Origin: Hemicordylus capensis
Taxonomy: Eukaryota > Chordata > Lepidosauria > Squamata > Cordylidae
Assembly (NCBI RefSeq): GCF_027244095.1
Contig: NC_069659.1
Span: 342,220,750 to 342,284,749, forward strand
Direction: 5' to 3'
DNA length: 64,000 nucleotides
The number at the start of each line of letters is the position of its first letter. Within the stretch, counting starts at the first letter, position 1. The notes under the pieces were generated by a model. That model saw nothing but the letters and a program-made list of their open reading frames with translations, did no database searches and had not been told where the DNA came from. Shown here in pieces: positions 54,434 to 64,000 of the stretch. The position numbers and the translations under genes are program-made.

Positions 54434-55348
54434 TGAGGCATGTCTGCACCCCTTTTCCTGAGTGAAAAATCCACCCAGAGGCAGGTGAAATTACAAAGAA
54501 TAAAAAGAAAAAACTTTATTCAAAAGGCTACAGACTGCTTCTGTCTGAGGCTCTAGCAACTTTCATTACAGGAAAAAGAAACACTCAGTACTTTATAAGA
54601 TTACTTCCAAAAAGCACTCCGGCTGGTTTGTTTGGAGTAGCACACTTTAAAAATTGTGGTTACTCAGTTGCATAGAACATAAATGCAAGAAAATACAAAA
54701 GCCCCCTTGTTGGAAAGAAAAGGCTCAGGCTAGCATTGCTCGTAGCTTGTTACGTTACAGATAAAAAGAGAATAAACTTGCAATGCACAAAATCAAAAAT
54801 AATCTACTGCAGGCTGCCTAACATATAGTTCTCTGGTTAAACTGTTCCCTGAAGCCAAAGCCCTGGCTTCCCTCCTGAACTCACCATATCCATGGCAGAG
54901 GATTCAAACTTCCTGCAATCCAGTCTCTCTAAGATCTGCAGATGTCCTTCCTTGATAGGATTCTTCAGACTAGCTTTGACCATGAGGCACAAAGCTCCAT
55001 TGCTCCCCCACTAAGCCTTCTGCCCATCCTCTCTCATCTCCTGCCTGGCTGCTTCTCAGGACAAAGAACCCCTTCCCTTCCTGCCGCCAGGCCCTCTATG
55101 TCCCGGTCACCGTATGCTGAGTAGCTGATCCCTAGAGGTCACTGCCTGATGGAAAGGACAGGGTTCACTTCTGATTCACTCTTTAGGGGAAAAGGAAAAG
55201 CTGTTCCTGACTGATCACAACAATCTATGAGAACAGATAGCTCACTAAGCTAAGACCACAAAGCTCACTAAACCTTCAGGCCATAAAGCTCCTGCTTCAA
55301 GTCCTGGAGCACTGTGCAAAATCAAGGGCAATGATGGGTCTCCTTACA
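54434..55348 (-). mobile_element. Possible solo LTR of another family (fossil), about 0.9 kb
   Basis: A low-complexity-poor block bounded by TG and CA. On the minus strand an AATAAAG signal (about 54515) lies close to the putative 3' end, as in an LTR R region. The flanking pentamers do not match well and no second copy is in the window, so this is weak. Family unknown. Confidence 0.3.
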
Positions 55349-56165
55349 ATCTTCAATTTTCTTAAAAGCTATTGCCTGTCACCATTTAAACTAAAAGCAT
55401 CATTTGTGTCATTAGCCCCCACTCAAGCCCTATCAGTTCCTGTGGGGTGCTACCATTTCTAGATCTTGCACAGGCCGCCTGTATTTTCCAGTGGAAGTTT
55501 GTGAATAAATAGGAAGGTAATCCAATTGCCTGCCATGCCAGCATATTTGTGCTCTTCCGTCATGCTTCTCATCTAAAAATTGCCGGCCCTCTCCTTACTT
55601 CTTAATATATGCCAAATATAAAGGGATCTATAGCCATCTCTGCACAAGGCAGATTGAAAGGGAACAGAACGGAAGCAGGAACAAAGAGGGCGGGAGAAAA
55701 ATCTTACATTCTTTTGCTTGCTCTTCTTCATCTCTCTCTTTTTTTGAGAGAGAGAGAGATAAAAGGTCTGGCAAAGGATTTGTCTGCTGAAGATAATGAC
55801 CTTTTCAGCTGACTCGCATCACCTTTCAGGGATGAATTTCTTTAAAAACGGAGCCCACCTCCAATGTGTGCTTTCCTCCTTGGAAGCATTTTTCGATTTT
55901 GACCGTAATGTGCTTTCAAATCACTTAGCTGATTATCTAACAAAAGGTTCCATGGAAGTGCTGAAACCTCCCTCAGGCCAAGTCAGCCTCCCTTTTCAAG
56001 ACACCTTCTGACACCAGGAGAATAAGAGTGAATCCTCCGACTCCCTCACAGCTGACATCCATTGGGCCAGACAATTGCCAGGATTGTGGAGCAAGAGTTT
56101 CACCAACCTCGACGTGGTTTTTCACGGCCTCAGTGAAAGGGCCCATTTGGAATCCTCTCTGTGGC
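55349..56165. other. No gene; candidate conserved non-coding region
   Basis: Non-repetitive AT-rich sequence. The portion 55600-55960 is complex and free of repeat signatures. A short GA run lies at 55746. Confidence 0.3.
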
Positions 56166-56345
56166 TGATATACTGTGCAATGGTACATCAGCCATAATGC
56201 TGCATGCACACAAGTTGTGCAAATACACTAATTGTGCAAATGATGTTGCATTATTTCCTATGGACATTCTCTTGTGTAATGTCACTTGCATGGCTTGCAT
56301 GCACAAAATGCTAGTAAGTTGACGTACCATTGCACAGTGTGCCAG
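56166..56345. mobile_element. MITE with CTGTGCAATGGTAC arms
   Basis: ATACTGTGCAATGGTACATC (56171) pairs with GACGTACCATTGCACAGTG (56322), and GCATGCACACAAGTTGTGC with GCATGCACAAAATGC. Relative of 12083-12262. Confidence 0.7.
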
Positions 56346-56399
56346 TCGGTGTAAGCAAGCCCAAGACTCTCTGGAGGTATCCAAGACCTTATCCATCTT

Positions 56400-56401
<2 letters not shown>

Positions 56402-56431
<30 letters not shown>
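56402..56431. repeat. (ATC)n microsatellite
   Basis: About ten ATC units; a poly-Asp frame on the minus strand is an artefact. Confidence 0.95.
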
Positions 56432-56433
<2 letters not shown>

Positions 56434-56439
56434 GTAGTG

Positions 56440-56581
56440 CAAGGGTGGCCAACCTGAGGCTTTCCAACTGTTGCAGTTGGACTACAACTCCCATCATTCC
56501 CCGCTGCAATTTATTGTAGCTGGGGATGATGGGCTCTGTAGTCCAACAACAGCTGGAGAGTCTCAAGTTGGCCAGCCCTGC
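56440..56581. mobile_element. Short palindromic hAT-like MITE, best copy
   Basis: CAAGGGTGGCCAACCTGAGG mirrors CTCAAGTTGGCCAGCCCTG, and GTTGGACTACAACTCCCATC mirrors GATGGGCTCTGTAGTCCAAC. The 142 bp element is nearly all palindrome. Confidence 0.78.
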
Positions 56582-56865
56582 CTTTGCATTTTCTATAGCC
56601 ATTTATAGTGTTCAACACATTGTACATTCTCTCTCTTGGTAATGATGGGTAAACAGCCCTCTTTCATTATTGGTTTTATTTATTTTAAAAACATTTATCC
56701 AGCCTCTTGCCTCCAATCTAGATGCATTCAAAGCTGAACTCGCTTGGAGGGAAACTATACTGGGAAGAAGAGGGACAGGTTTTCTCCTTTGACTAAAGAT
56801 AAGGGAGCGGTCACTTCAAAAGGTCCCTGTTTGCCCAGTTTGCAGGGGATGTGCAAAATCACCCT

Positions 56866-57359
56866 GAGCCGGGTCTCACGATCAGTGAGACCCGGTTTTG
56901 GAGGGTGCGCGGAGAGAGCGGGCTAAGCCCACTCTCCCTGCACATGAGCAGGGAGGGAGCCCTGGGCGGCTGGATCGGCCGCCCACACGATTGCCGGCTC
57001 CATGATGGAGCTGGCGGGGGCTGGGGAGCTTGGGGGCCGTGCAGCCCCCAGAAGCTCCAGTATGTCCTGCGTGAGCGTGCAGGGCATACTGGGGAGACCC
57101 CTGGAGCCGGGAGGCGGCTTTTCACCTCCCCTTGGGGGGTCTACTCATGAGTAAACACGGCAAGGAGCCGTGCCGCCACTACACACAGTCTTGAAAAACA
57201 GGTTTGCAGAGCGCTCGCTGCGCAAACCTGGTTTTAGGTCAGGGGTACTTAGGTGGGTTACCTGCCTAGGAGCCACTGGGCTCGCAGCCGAGCCCTGTGG
57301 TTCACACGATGGGGCGAAATCGGGCTAGCCTCCCTGTATGTGAATGTGTGAATAGCCTC
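56866..57359. mobile_element. Harbinger-like MITE with 3 bp duplication
   Basis: Ends GAGCCGGGTCTCACGATC and TGTGTGAATAGCCTC; CCT flanks both sides (56863-56865 and 57360-57362). It carries the hairpin with core CGGGCTAAGCCC at 56920. At the right end a TAGCCTCCCTGTATG word is duplicated (57336 and 57353, the second crossing the boundary). Confidence 0.8.
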
Positions 57360-57362
57360 CCT

Positions 57363-58818
57363 GTATGACTAATTGCAAAAGTATCTTTTATGACCAGGTT
57401 ACCTTAAGGACTACTTTCTCCCACATGAACCTGCCTGAAGGTCAGTCCCAGAGGCCTGGCTCTCTGGCCCTCCAAGGACAGAAATGCATTTGGCAGGTAC
57501 TAAAGGCAGGATCTTTTTGGTAGTGGCTCCTCAATCTATTCTCTCTCCAAGGAGACTTGCCTCTCCCACACTGGCTATCTTCAAATGGAAGGTGAATCTA
57601 ATACAGGGAATGTCTTCATTTCGTGCTGTGGTGGTGTCACTGTGATTGTAATGTATAGTATCTGCTGCTCTTTAAATTATCTGCTTTCAACTGCTTTTGA
57701 TTGGAAACATTGTTGTCTTTCGATTTTATTTGATTTTTACGATGCTATGTTTTCATGTACTAAAAGTGTATCACAAAAATACCTAAATAAAGTACTAAAA
57801 ATAAGTAATATCCGTTAAGTATATTATTGGTTCCCTAGCAGGCCAGTGATTAATTGCACACCTTGCAGTTCACAGATCTGTTCAGGAGTCGACTGCAAGA
57901 GTTACTCCTTCACAGAAGAGATTTGCATGTGTCCGAAGGGAGTGACTAATGGGAGTCAGCTTGCATCTGCAAAAACTGATGTGAGAAGAGCTTTTACTGT
58001 TTGTTATTATACGCTGATATGGAAGGTGCAGCCTATTTAAGACCAGGAGCCAGCTGATGTCACATAAACTGTTGGAACAATGTGTCAAAAATTGTTCAGA
58101 AGAGAGGGGAAGCAGGCAGCGTTTATATCTAATAGGGGATTTGAAGTGATTGAGCTGCAGGAAAGGGCTTTAAAGTGCCTTCCATATGACCAGAGGGATT
58201 AAAGAATGAACCCTTCACTTTCTGATAGCAGAGAAGATGAATGAGGTTGTCATTGTTCTAGGCATCAATGCTTTCAGAAGGAATTTTCTAGTCTATGGGA
58301 AAGCAAAGTGGTTTTTCTTGGGGAAGAAATTAAATCTATGGGGCTGTGTTATATTTAGAACAGGCTTGCATGCCGTGACCCGGAAAGCCAAGCACAGCCC
58401 TCTTGCTATGTATTGTGGATTGCCAAGGGCTTGACAACCTCCCTGCTTTTACAGTTCTAGGCAGGTGGCAGAAAACCAGTTGTTGGTGCGTACCTAGGGA
58501 ACTGCTGGTGGGCTGCATGAAGCTTGGTGGGCCATCAGTTGTGCGGACCTGAATAGACTCTGTAAGGGCAGGGGTGACCCAAAACATTGCCGTGCCTGCA
58601 GAGGTGCTCTTACCCCTTGACTTCCAGGCCTCTGCTTACCCCTAGACTTCCAGGCCCCCAAATCTTCTTTAGTCTGCCCCAGGTGGTGTGGTCATGCTGC
58701 ATCGGGACATGTTTCTGCTAATGTATATTTGCATCAATATACCCATTTTGTATTCTTACATTCTAGTGAGTTCAGTTGTTGTGTGTGCCCTCAGGAATCC
58801 ACATGCTAAAAATACTGT
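57363..58818. other. No gene recognised
   Basis: AT-rich unique-looking sequence with no repeat identified. Frames up to 83 codons. Confidence 0.45.
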
Positions 58819-59275
58819 GAGGCTCTACACATGATCCGTGTGTAGAGCCTACCTGGGCTCTGCAGGGAGAGCAGGCTTAGCCTGCTCTCCCAGGAGATGA
58901 GTGGGGAGTTCACCCTGGGTGGCTGGATTGGCCTCCTACACAACTACTGGCTTCGTCATGGAGCCGGTAAGGGCAGTGGGGATCAGGGGCCTCCCGGCCC
59001 CTGGAAGTCCCAGAATGCCCTGCACTTCTGGGGAGACCCCCCCAGGCCGGGAGGCTTGTTGGAGCCTCCCAGTTAGGGGGGTCTCCTTGTGAGTTGCCAT
59101 TTTGCAGAGCTGCGCCATGGTGACTCGTGATCACCAAAATGGGATTAGCGGAGCCCTCACTCTGCTAACCTGGTTTAAGGAGGGAAATTAAGTGGACTAA
59201 CCACCGGGAGCTGCATGGCTCCTGGAGGTCCTCACAACTCTTGAAAGTGGGCTGGGTGGTTGTGTGAATAGCCTC
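58819..59275. mobile_element. Harbinger-like MITE with 3 bp duplication
   Basis: Ends GAGGCTCTACACATGATCC and TGTGAATAGCCTC; TGT flanks both sides (58816-58818 and 59276-59278). The hairpin with core AGGCTTAGCCT lies at 58870. The end arms themselves form a second hairpin, TCTACACATG to CGTGTGTAGA. Confidence 0.8.
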
Positions 59276-59360
59276 TGTGTGTGTCACCATGTGTGTGTGT
59301 AGGGGGATGATGCTTATCTTGCGGTGGGGGGGGCCTCCAGTGAGGGGTAGCCTTTAAAGA

Positions 59361-59606
59361 CCTTTATTATTATTATTTATTATTATTGTTTTTACATTTA
59401 TATCCTGCTCTTCCTCCAAGGAGCCCAGAGTGGTGTACTACATACTTGAGTTTCTCTTTCACAACAACCCTGTGAAGTAGGCTAGGCTGAGCGAAAAGTG
59501 ACTGGCCCAGAGTCACCCAGCTAGTTTCATGGCTGAATGGGGATTTGAACTCGGATCTCCCCTGTCCTAGTCCAGCACTCTAACCACTACACCATGCTGG
59601 CTCTTA
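59361..59606 (-). mobile_element. CORE-SINE (MIR-like) with tRNA head
   Basis: On the minus strand: A box TGGTGTAGTGGTTAGAGTGC, B box GAGTTCAAATCC, the CORE word GGGTGACTCTGGGCCAGTCA (compare MIR GACCTTGGGCAAGTCACTT), and an ATATAAATG end with an (AAT)n tail. Near full length at about 245 bp. Confidence 0.88.
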
Positions 59607-59767
59607 GGTCCGGGCTCCAAAATTACCTAGTGCCTGAGGTGAGGCGCCTGAGGTGAGGCACCAAACGCTGAGTGCCTGAGGTGAGTGCCTGAAGTGAGGC
59701 ACCAAACACTGCCTTGCTCTATTTCTTTTTTCATTTTTAAATGTTCTTCTGTTCATTTGTTTTCTTT

Positions 59768-60720
59768 TTAAATCCCCACCCAGCAAAGTGGAGGTACTGT
59801 TGGTCAGTAGGAGAGCCAATCGGGATGAGGAGATTTCACTGGTTCTGGATGGGGTTGCACTCCCCTTGAAGGAGCAAGTATGCAGCTTGGGAGTACTACT
59901 GGACCCGGCTCTGCTTTTGGAAGCTCAGGTGGAGGCGGTGGCCAGGGGTGCCTTTGCACGGCTTCGGCTGGTGCGCCAGCTGCGTCCCTTTCTCGAGAAG
60001 GCAGATCTGGCCACGGTTACCCATGCCTTAGTCACATCACGGCTGGATTACTGTAACATGTTCTACGTGGGGCTGCCCTTGAAGAATATCCCGAAACTGC
60101 AACTAGTGCAAAACGCGGCAGCTAGGGTTTTATCTGGAGCTGCCCAGTGGGAGCACATCACACCCATTCTGAAAGAGTTGCACTAGCTGCCAGTTTGTTT
60201 CCAGGTCCAATTCAAGGTGCTGGTTATGGCCTTTAAAGCCCTTAATGGTTTGGGCCCGGGATACCTGAGGGACCGCCTGCTCCCAAGGGTTGCTGCCCAC
60301 TTGATGAGGTTATCTGAGGGGGTTCTGCTCCGGGTGGTGACAATGAGGGAGGCTCGGCTGTCGTGCACTCGGGACAGGCCCTTCTCTGTTGCTGCCCCCA
60401 GACTCTGCAATGCTCTCCTGGTAGGTATCCACTCCTCAGTCTCCATCACAGTTTTTAGCAAGCATGTCAAATTGTGGCTTTTAACCCAGGCTTTTATATG
60501 ATTGTCTCCACTGCTGCTTCTTGTACTTTGTACTGTTTTTATACTTGTGTTTTAATTTATTATTATTATTTTTAATCAGATTTGTTTTTATACTATAAGC
60601 TCAATATTTTAATGTGTCTTTTTTATAATAATGTTTTTAAATTTTATTGTGAGCCTCCTTGAGATTTTATTAATGAAAGGTGGGGTATAAATTTAACAAT
60701 AAAATAAATAAATAAATAAA
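59768..60720 (+). mobile_element. L2 LINE, C-terminal ORF2 and complete 3' end
   Basis: 5' truncated. The frame is open from KVEVLLVSRRANRDEE to KELH, stops at one TAG (60184, in place of the usual Trp codon), and reads on to LLTQAFI and a natural stop at 60499. An AT-rich 3' region, GTGAGCCTCCTTGAG and (AAAT)n tail follow. Confidence 0.9.
59788..60501 (+). pseudogene. L2 ORF2 C-terminal domain, one in-frame stop
   Basis: About 238 codons in one frame with a single TAG. In order: LLVSRRANRDEE, LGVLLDPAL, HALVTSRLDYCNMFYVGLPL, LQLVQNAAARVLSGA, EHITPILKELH, stop, LPVCFQVQFKVLVMAFKALN, GLGPGYLRDRL, FSVAAPRLCNALL. This is the region after the reverse transcriptase fingers and palm in L2. The catalytic YxDD motif lies upstream of the truncation. 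Confidence 0.88.
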
Positions 60721-60743
60721 GTGTTTCACATACTTCTAATGTC

Positions 60744-60956
60744 TTTCTTTCTTTCTTTTTACATTTACATGCTGCTCTTCCTCCAAGGAGCTCAGAGTTC
60801 TATTTATCCTCACAACAACTCTGTGAGGTAGGCTAGGCCGAGGGATATGTGACTGGCCCAGAGTCACCCAGTGAATTTCATAGCTGAATGGGGATTTGAA
60901 CCTGAGTCCTCCTATTCCTAGTCCAACACTCTAACCAGTATACCACATTGCTTGGA
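60744..60956 (-). mobile_element. CORE-SINE (MIR-like), second copy
   Basis: On the minus strand: a degraded A box, B box GGTTCAAATCCCC, the CORE word GGGTGACTCTGGGCCAGTCA and a GTAAATGTAAAAAG end against a (TTTC)n run. It starts 24 bp after the L2 tail. Confidence 0.85.
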
Positions 60957-61762
60957 GCTCCCCAAAATGGCAGCTACTGGCTGGCAAATGCCAGGAGAAC
61001 CATTGCTAATGTCACTTGCAATGAAGGCCAAAAAAAAAAAGGAGGAGTCGTGGTAGATTTCACACACACCCTCCCTTTTATCCCCACCCCCAAATTCAAG
61101 TTCTCAGCTGAAAACATTTGCGTTAGCTTTAATTTATTAGCTGATTTTCTGTTCCTTGAACAACACACATGAGGACTTCCAGCTAGCATTGCAGCAGCAC
61201 CCCTGGCTATGGGCCAGCTTGCAAACAGGGTGGAAGCTCAACAGGATGCCTGGAGGGATCTCTCCCACAAAGGCAGAGGAGTCCTGAATGTACAGAAGGA
61301 GATGGATCTTACCAAATAATAACAAGATTTCCTCAGGGCAGCTTTTGCCATGACATCAAACCCAAGCAAGGTGTGAGAACAGGAGTTGGGATTCTTCTGG
61401 CATTCCCAGGGCTGGGGAGGCTTGGCTTGTTGATTTTCATTGCTCCATGTACTCGAACACTTTGTTCACAGCAGGAAAGAGGGGTGTAATTAGGGAATTC
61501 TGATCCTCACTGAGAACCAATGACAGGAGATCATCTTGAGCTGGCGTGGCATCTTTATCCTAGCTGATTCATGCACCTCTGTTGCTAGAAGTGCAGTTGG
61601 ATGTTGGATGTTGATAGAACTTATTTATTTTGTATTCTGCCTTCAACAACCTTAACATCCAGGGGCAAGGGTAGGCAAAAGATGGATTACGATCTACGGC
61701 TAGATCGCTGGATATTTGCAGTACATCAGGAATGGGTTCTGACTCTCAACTGTTAACAGCTG
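60957..61762. other. No gene recognised
   Basis: Unique-looking sequence. Frames of 62-74 codons lack domains. Confidence 0.45.
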
Positions 61763-62062
61763 GGCTCACACAATCAGAAGGATCCTGATTAAAAGGTTAA
61801 TTAAAATTAGTAAACCCAGCAGAGCTGATCGTGTAAACCCAGAATTTCAGGCTAAGATGAAACCACTCCAGTTAACTAACATTTAACCAGGATGGATAGC
61901 CAGGATTCAGTCTAGGTTATCTATCCTGGTTAAACACTGGTTAATTGGAGCAGTTTGAACAAGATTGACCTGAAATTCTGGGTTCACACAATCAGCTCCG
62001 CTGGTCTCACTAATCCTCATTAACTTTTAAACCAGGATCCTTCTGATTGTGTGAATTTAGCC
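61763..62062. mobile_element. Foldback MITE, about 300 bp near-complete palindrome
   Basis: Arm 61763-61905 mirrors 61917-62062. CACACAATCAGAAGGATCCT pairs with AGGATCCTTCTGATTGTGTG, and ACCCAGAATTTCAGGCTAAG with TGACCTGAAATTCTGGGTTC. The loop is about 10 bp. No protein. Confidence 0.85.
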
Positions 62063-62257
62063 ACAATATCAACAACAAAAAGGCTTTCTCCCCCTGAATT
62101 AGGTTGTTCTCCCCATTTCTGCCCCTGTATTAGGTTGTTAGTATCCATTATCTTTAGTATCTCAAATGTAAAATTGTTTTTTACATATGTAGGCCACCCC
62201 AATGGACGGATCACAGGGTGTGGTAGGTAATTCGCTCCACCATCCTGATCTTTTTTT

Positions 62258-62565
62258 AAGAACATAAGAAGACTCTTGCTGGATGAGACCCATGGCCTAT
62301 CTGTCTAGCATCCTGTTTCCCACAGTGGCCCACCTCATGCCTCTGGGAAGCCCACAGGCAAGAGGTGAGGGCATACCCCATCTCCTGCTGTTGCTCCCCT
62401 CTCCTGCTGTTACTCTCCATCCTACTTTTTAGCCCTGAGGCCTATAGCCATCAAGACTAGTAGCCACTGATAGATCTGTCCTCCATGAATTTGTCTAAGC
62501 CCCTTTTAAAGCCACCCAAGCTGATGGCCACATCCTATGGCAGATAATTCCATAGATTAATTATA
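62258..62565 (-). mobile_element. CR1/L3-type LINE 3' end
   Basis: AAGAACATAAGAAGACTCTT, GGCCCACCTCATGCCTCTGG and TCCTCCATGAATTTGTCTAAG, quoted in part, follow the CR1 order on the minus strand. A CTCCTGCTGTT word is duplicated at about 62382-62412. Confidence 0.85.
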
Positions 62566-63079
62566 TCATTATAGAGTTTTGTGTCTAGCTCTGCACACTT
62601 GCGTGCACATCCACACCCATGCCATTAGTTTGTATTTGGCTCCATTTGAAAGACCTAGTTTTAAAAAAAGGAAAGTAGGCTACACAAACCAGGAGCATGC
62701 CCATGCCTGTCCTGGGGCAACCCAATTGAGAAATCCTTTTCTTTCTTCCTTTGTATGACCTGATTGGATTTATAGACCCAAAAATGTTATGGCAGCATTA
62801 CTTCAAACAGGGCCAGATGTGATGGAATGGGAACCAAATACTACAAAGGAGTGGAGGAAGAAAGACAAAAAAAAACCCTCTCTTTCTTTCCCTGCTTCAA
62901 CTGTAGTGTCCAAACTGCAGCTTGATTGCACTCATGGTAAGATCACAGTCTTTTCATTTTTACAAGCAGAGGTTGCTTATCTTGGAGTAAAACCAGGATT
63001 TCAAACAAAAGACCATGTAGATTCCTTTTTCCCTATCAGAAATAGAATGAATTACCTTTTATTCAAAAGATAAGAGTCT
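62566..63079. other. No gene recognised
   Basis: Frame 62789-63073 (94 codons) may include decayed L2 text at its end. Otherwise unique-looking. Confidence 0.35.
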
Positions 63080-63240
63080 GTAATGGGCTTGATGAGGGAG
63101 AAATTAAATCCAGACAAGACAGAGGTTCTCATGGTCAGGAGATCTGCTGATCCAGGTAGCAGATACAGCCTGTTCCAGAGGAGTTTGTGCTCCCCTTAAA
63201 GGGTCAAGTTTACAGTTGGGGTGTATTCCTGGACTCAGCT
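63080..63240 (+). mobile_element. L2 LINE fragment, reverse transcriptase region
   Basis: It reads MREKLNPDKTEVLMVRR and then, with a break, LKGQVYSWGVFLDSA. This is the L2 segment LNxDKTEVLLV to LGVxLD, upstream of the region seen at 59768. Confidence 0.75.
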
Positions 63241-63380
63241 ATCCCCCGCCCCAGCCTCATGATAGCTGAGTTCAGGAATACACTCATGGGATGTATTCCT
63301 GAATGGGGTGTATTCCAGCTATCCCTCATGGGATATACACCCTCATAGGGTGTATTCCCGAACTCAGCTATCCCCGCCAG
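63215..63380. repeat. Scrambled local repeats of GGTGTATTCC and CTCAGCTATCCCC
   Basis: GTGTATTCCTG and its variants occur about five times, with CTCAGCTATCCC three times, in both orientations. This looks like a rearranged duplication of the L2 fragment's last bases. Confidence 0.7.
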
Positions 63381-63381
63381 C

Positions 63382-63608
63382 CTACAGATCTGTAAGCATT
63401 CCCTTTACTCCCTCCTTCCAGTTATTTATGAAAACGTTGCACAGCACAGGGCTGAGGAGAGAGCTCTGTGGCACTCTATTTGATACCTCCTTCCAGGCTG
63501 ATGCAGAGCCATTAATTAGCATCCATTGCGGATGGTTGTTCAATCTGTTGGAGATGCAGCTCCTGATGGCATCAACTCTTAGCACCAGCAACCCCGTGAT
63601 GTGCACTC
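63382..63608 (-). mobile_element. CR1 LINE ORF2 fragment, reverse transcriptase region
   Basis: The minus strand reads CISNRLNNHPQWMLINGSAS, AWKEVSNRVPQSSLLSPVLC and NVFINNWKEG. It corresponds to the CR1 motif SGVPQGSVLGPVLFNIFIND, with Gly-to-Ser and other changes. It is broken by the hAT at 63609 and does not reach the FADD motif. Confidence 0.85.
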
Positions 63609-64000
63609 TAGGGGATGTGCACGAGTCGGTTTGGTGCCTCCTCTGGGAAGCGTCGAACCGGTTCAGGCGCTGGCATTCAAACTGGCTTGATGGCGCGGGT
63701 AGTAGTTCCCTTAAGGAGCCATTAAGGAGCTCCTTACCTGCTACTCCCCACCCTGATGCTTTTCTGGGTGCAGTGCCCATCTCCAACCAGCCGCATGGGG
63801 CTGTGGCGCTGTTCCCTGCAGCCTCCGTATGGTGTCGTCATGCCGGTGGCTGGTGCACACACGCATCAGCCATTTCTCTGGCCAGCATGGTGTTGCTCAT
63901 CAAGCAAGCGTGCCAGCCATGTGTGTGCCAATGCCACGTGGAGGCTGCAGGGAACAGTGCTGCAGCTCTGCACAGCTCATTGGGGACAGGGTGCCACACC
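63609..64000. mobile_element. hAT-like element (GGTTCG family), left part, runs off the window
   Basis: It begins TAGGGGATGTGCACGAG, then TCGAACCGGTTCAGG. The layout resembles 2628-3057, including a TTAAGGAGCTCCTTACCTGC block. The right end lies beyond the window. Confidence 0.78.

Overview
This window looks like non-coding, repeat-dense DNA from a squamate reptile (lizard or snake). I could not find a convincing host protein-coding exon, tRNA, rRNA or CRISPR array. The squamate assignment rests on the mix of repeats. There are SINEs with a Bov-B-like 3' end (Sauria-type), and SINEs with a 5S rRNA-like plus tRNA-like head. CR1/L3, L2, R4-like and L1/Tx1-type LINEs occur together, among many short hAT-like and Harbinger-like DNA transposons and long microsatellites. 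I cannot place the species more closely.

Layout. 0-10 kb: L2 and R4-like LINE ends, two short hAT elements (the second sits inside an older element with a (TTC)n tract), and Harbinger-like MITEs. 10-20 kb: a tRNA-derived SINE, foldback elements, a CR1 end split by a MITE, a 0.5 kb GC-rich block, and a solo LTR lying inside the terminal repeat of a MITE. 20-30 kb: a hAT element with internal tandem repeats, a 5S-tRNA SINE split by a twin-primed L1/Tx1-type insertion, and an L2 element split by two later insertions. 30-42 kb: an R4-like LINE, L2, CR1, three 5S-tRNA SINEs, a hAT inside a hAT, and a four-level nest (MITE > solo LTR > hAT > hAT) at 39.7-41.9 kb. 42-54 kb: CR1 and SINE pieces, a hAT, a third solo LTR, a composite element holding an L2 and a Sauria SINE, and a foldback split by a hAT. 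54-64 kb: a possible LTR, MITEs, two CORE-SINEs, the best preserved L2 end, a 300 bp palindrome, and CR1 and hAT pieces at the right edge.

The stretches between repeats are AT-rich and without recognisable genes. A few (about 12.3-13.5, 32.8-33.2, 46.1-46.6 and 55.6-56.0 kb) are complex enough to be candidate conserved non-coding elements, which only cross-species alignment could show. What the window mainly offers is a readable order of insertions, because many target-site duplications survive: 14 bp for LINEs, 8 bp for hATs, 5 bp for LTRs and 3 bp for Harbinger-like MITEs.
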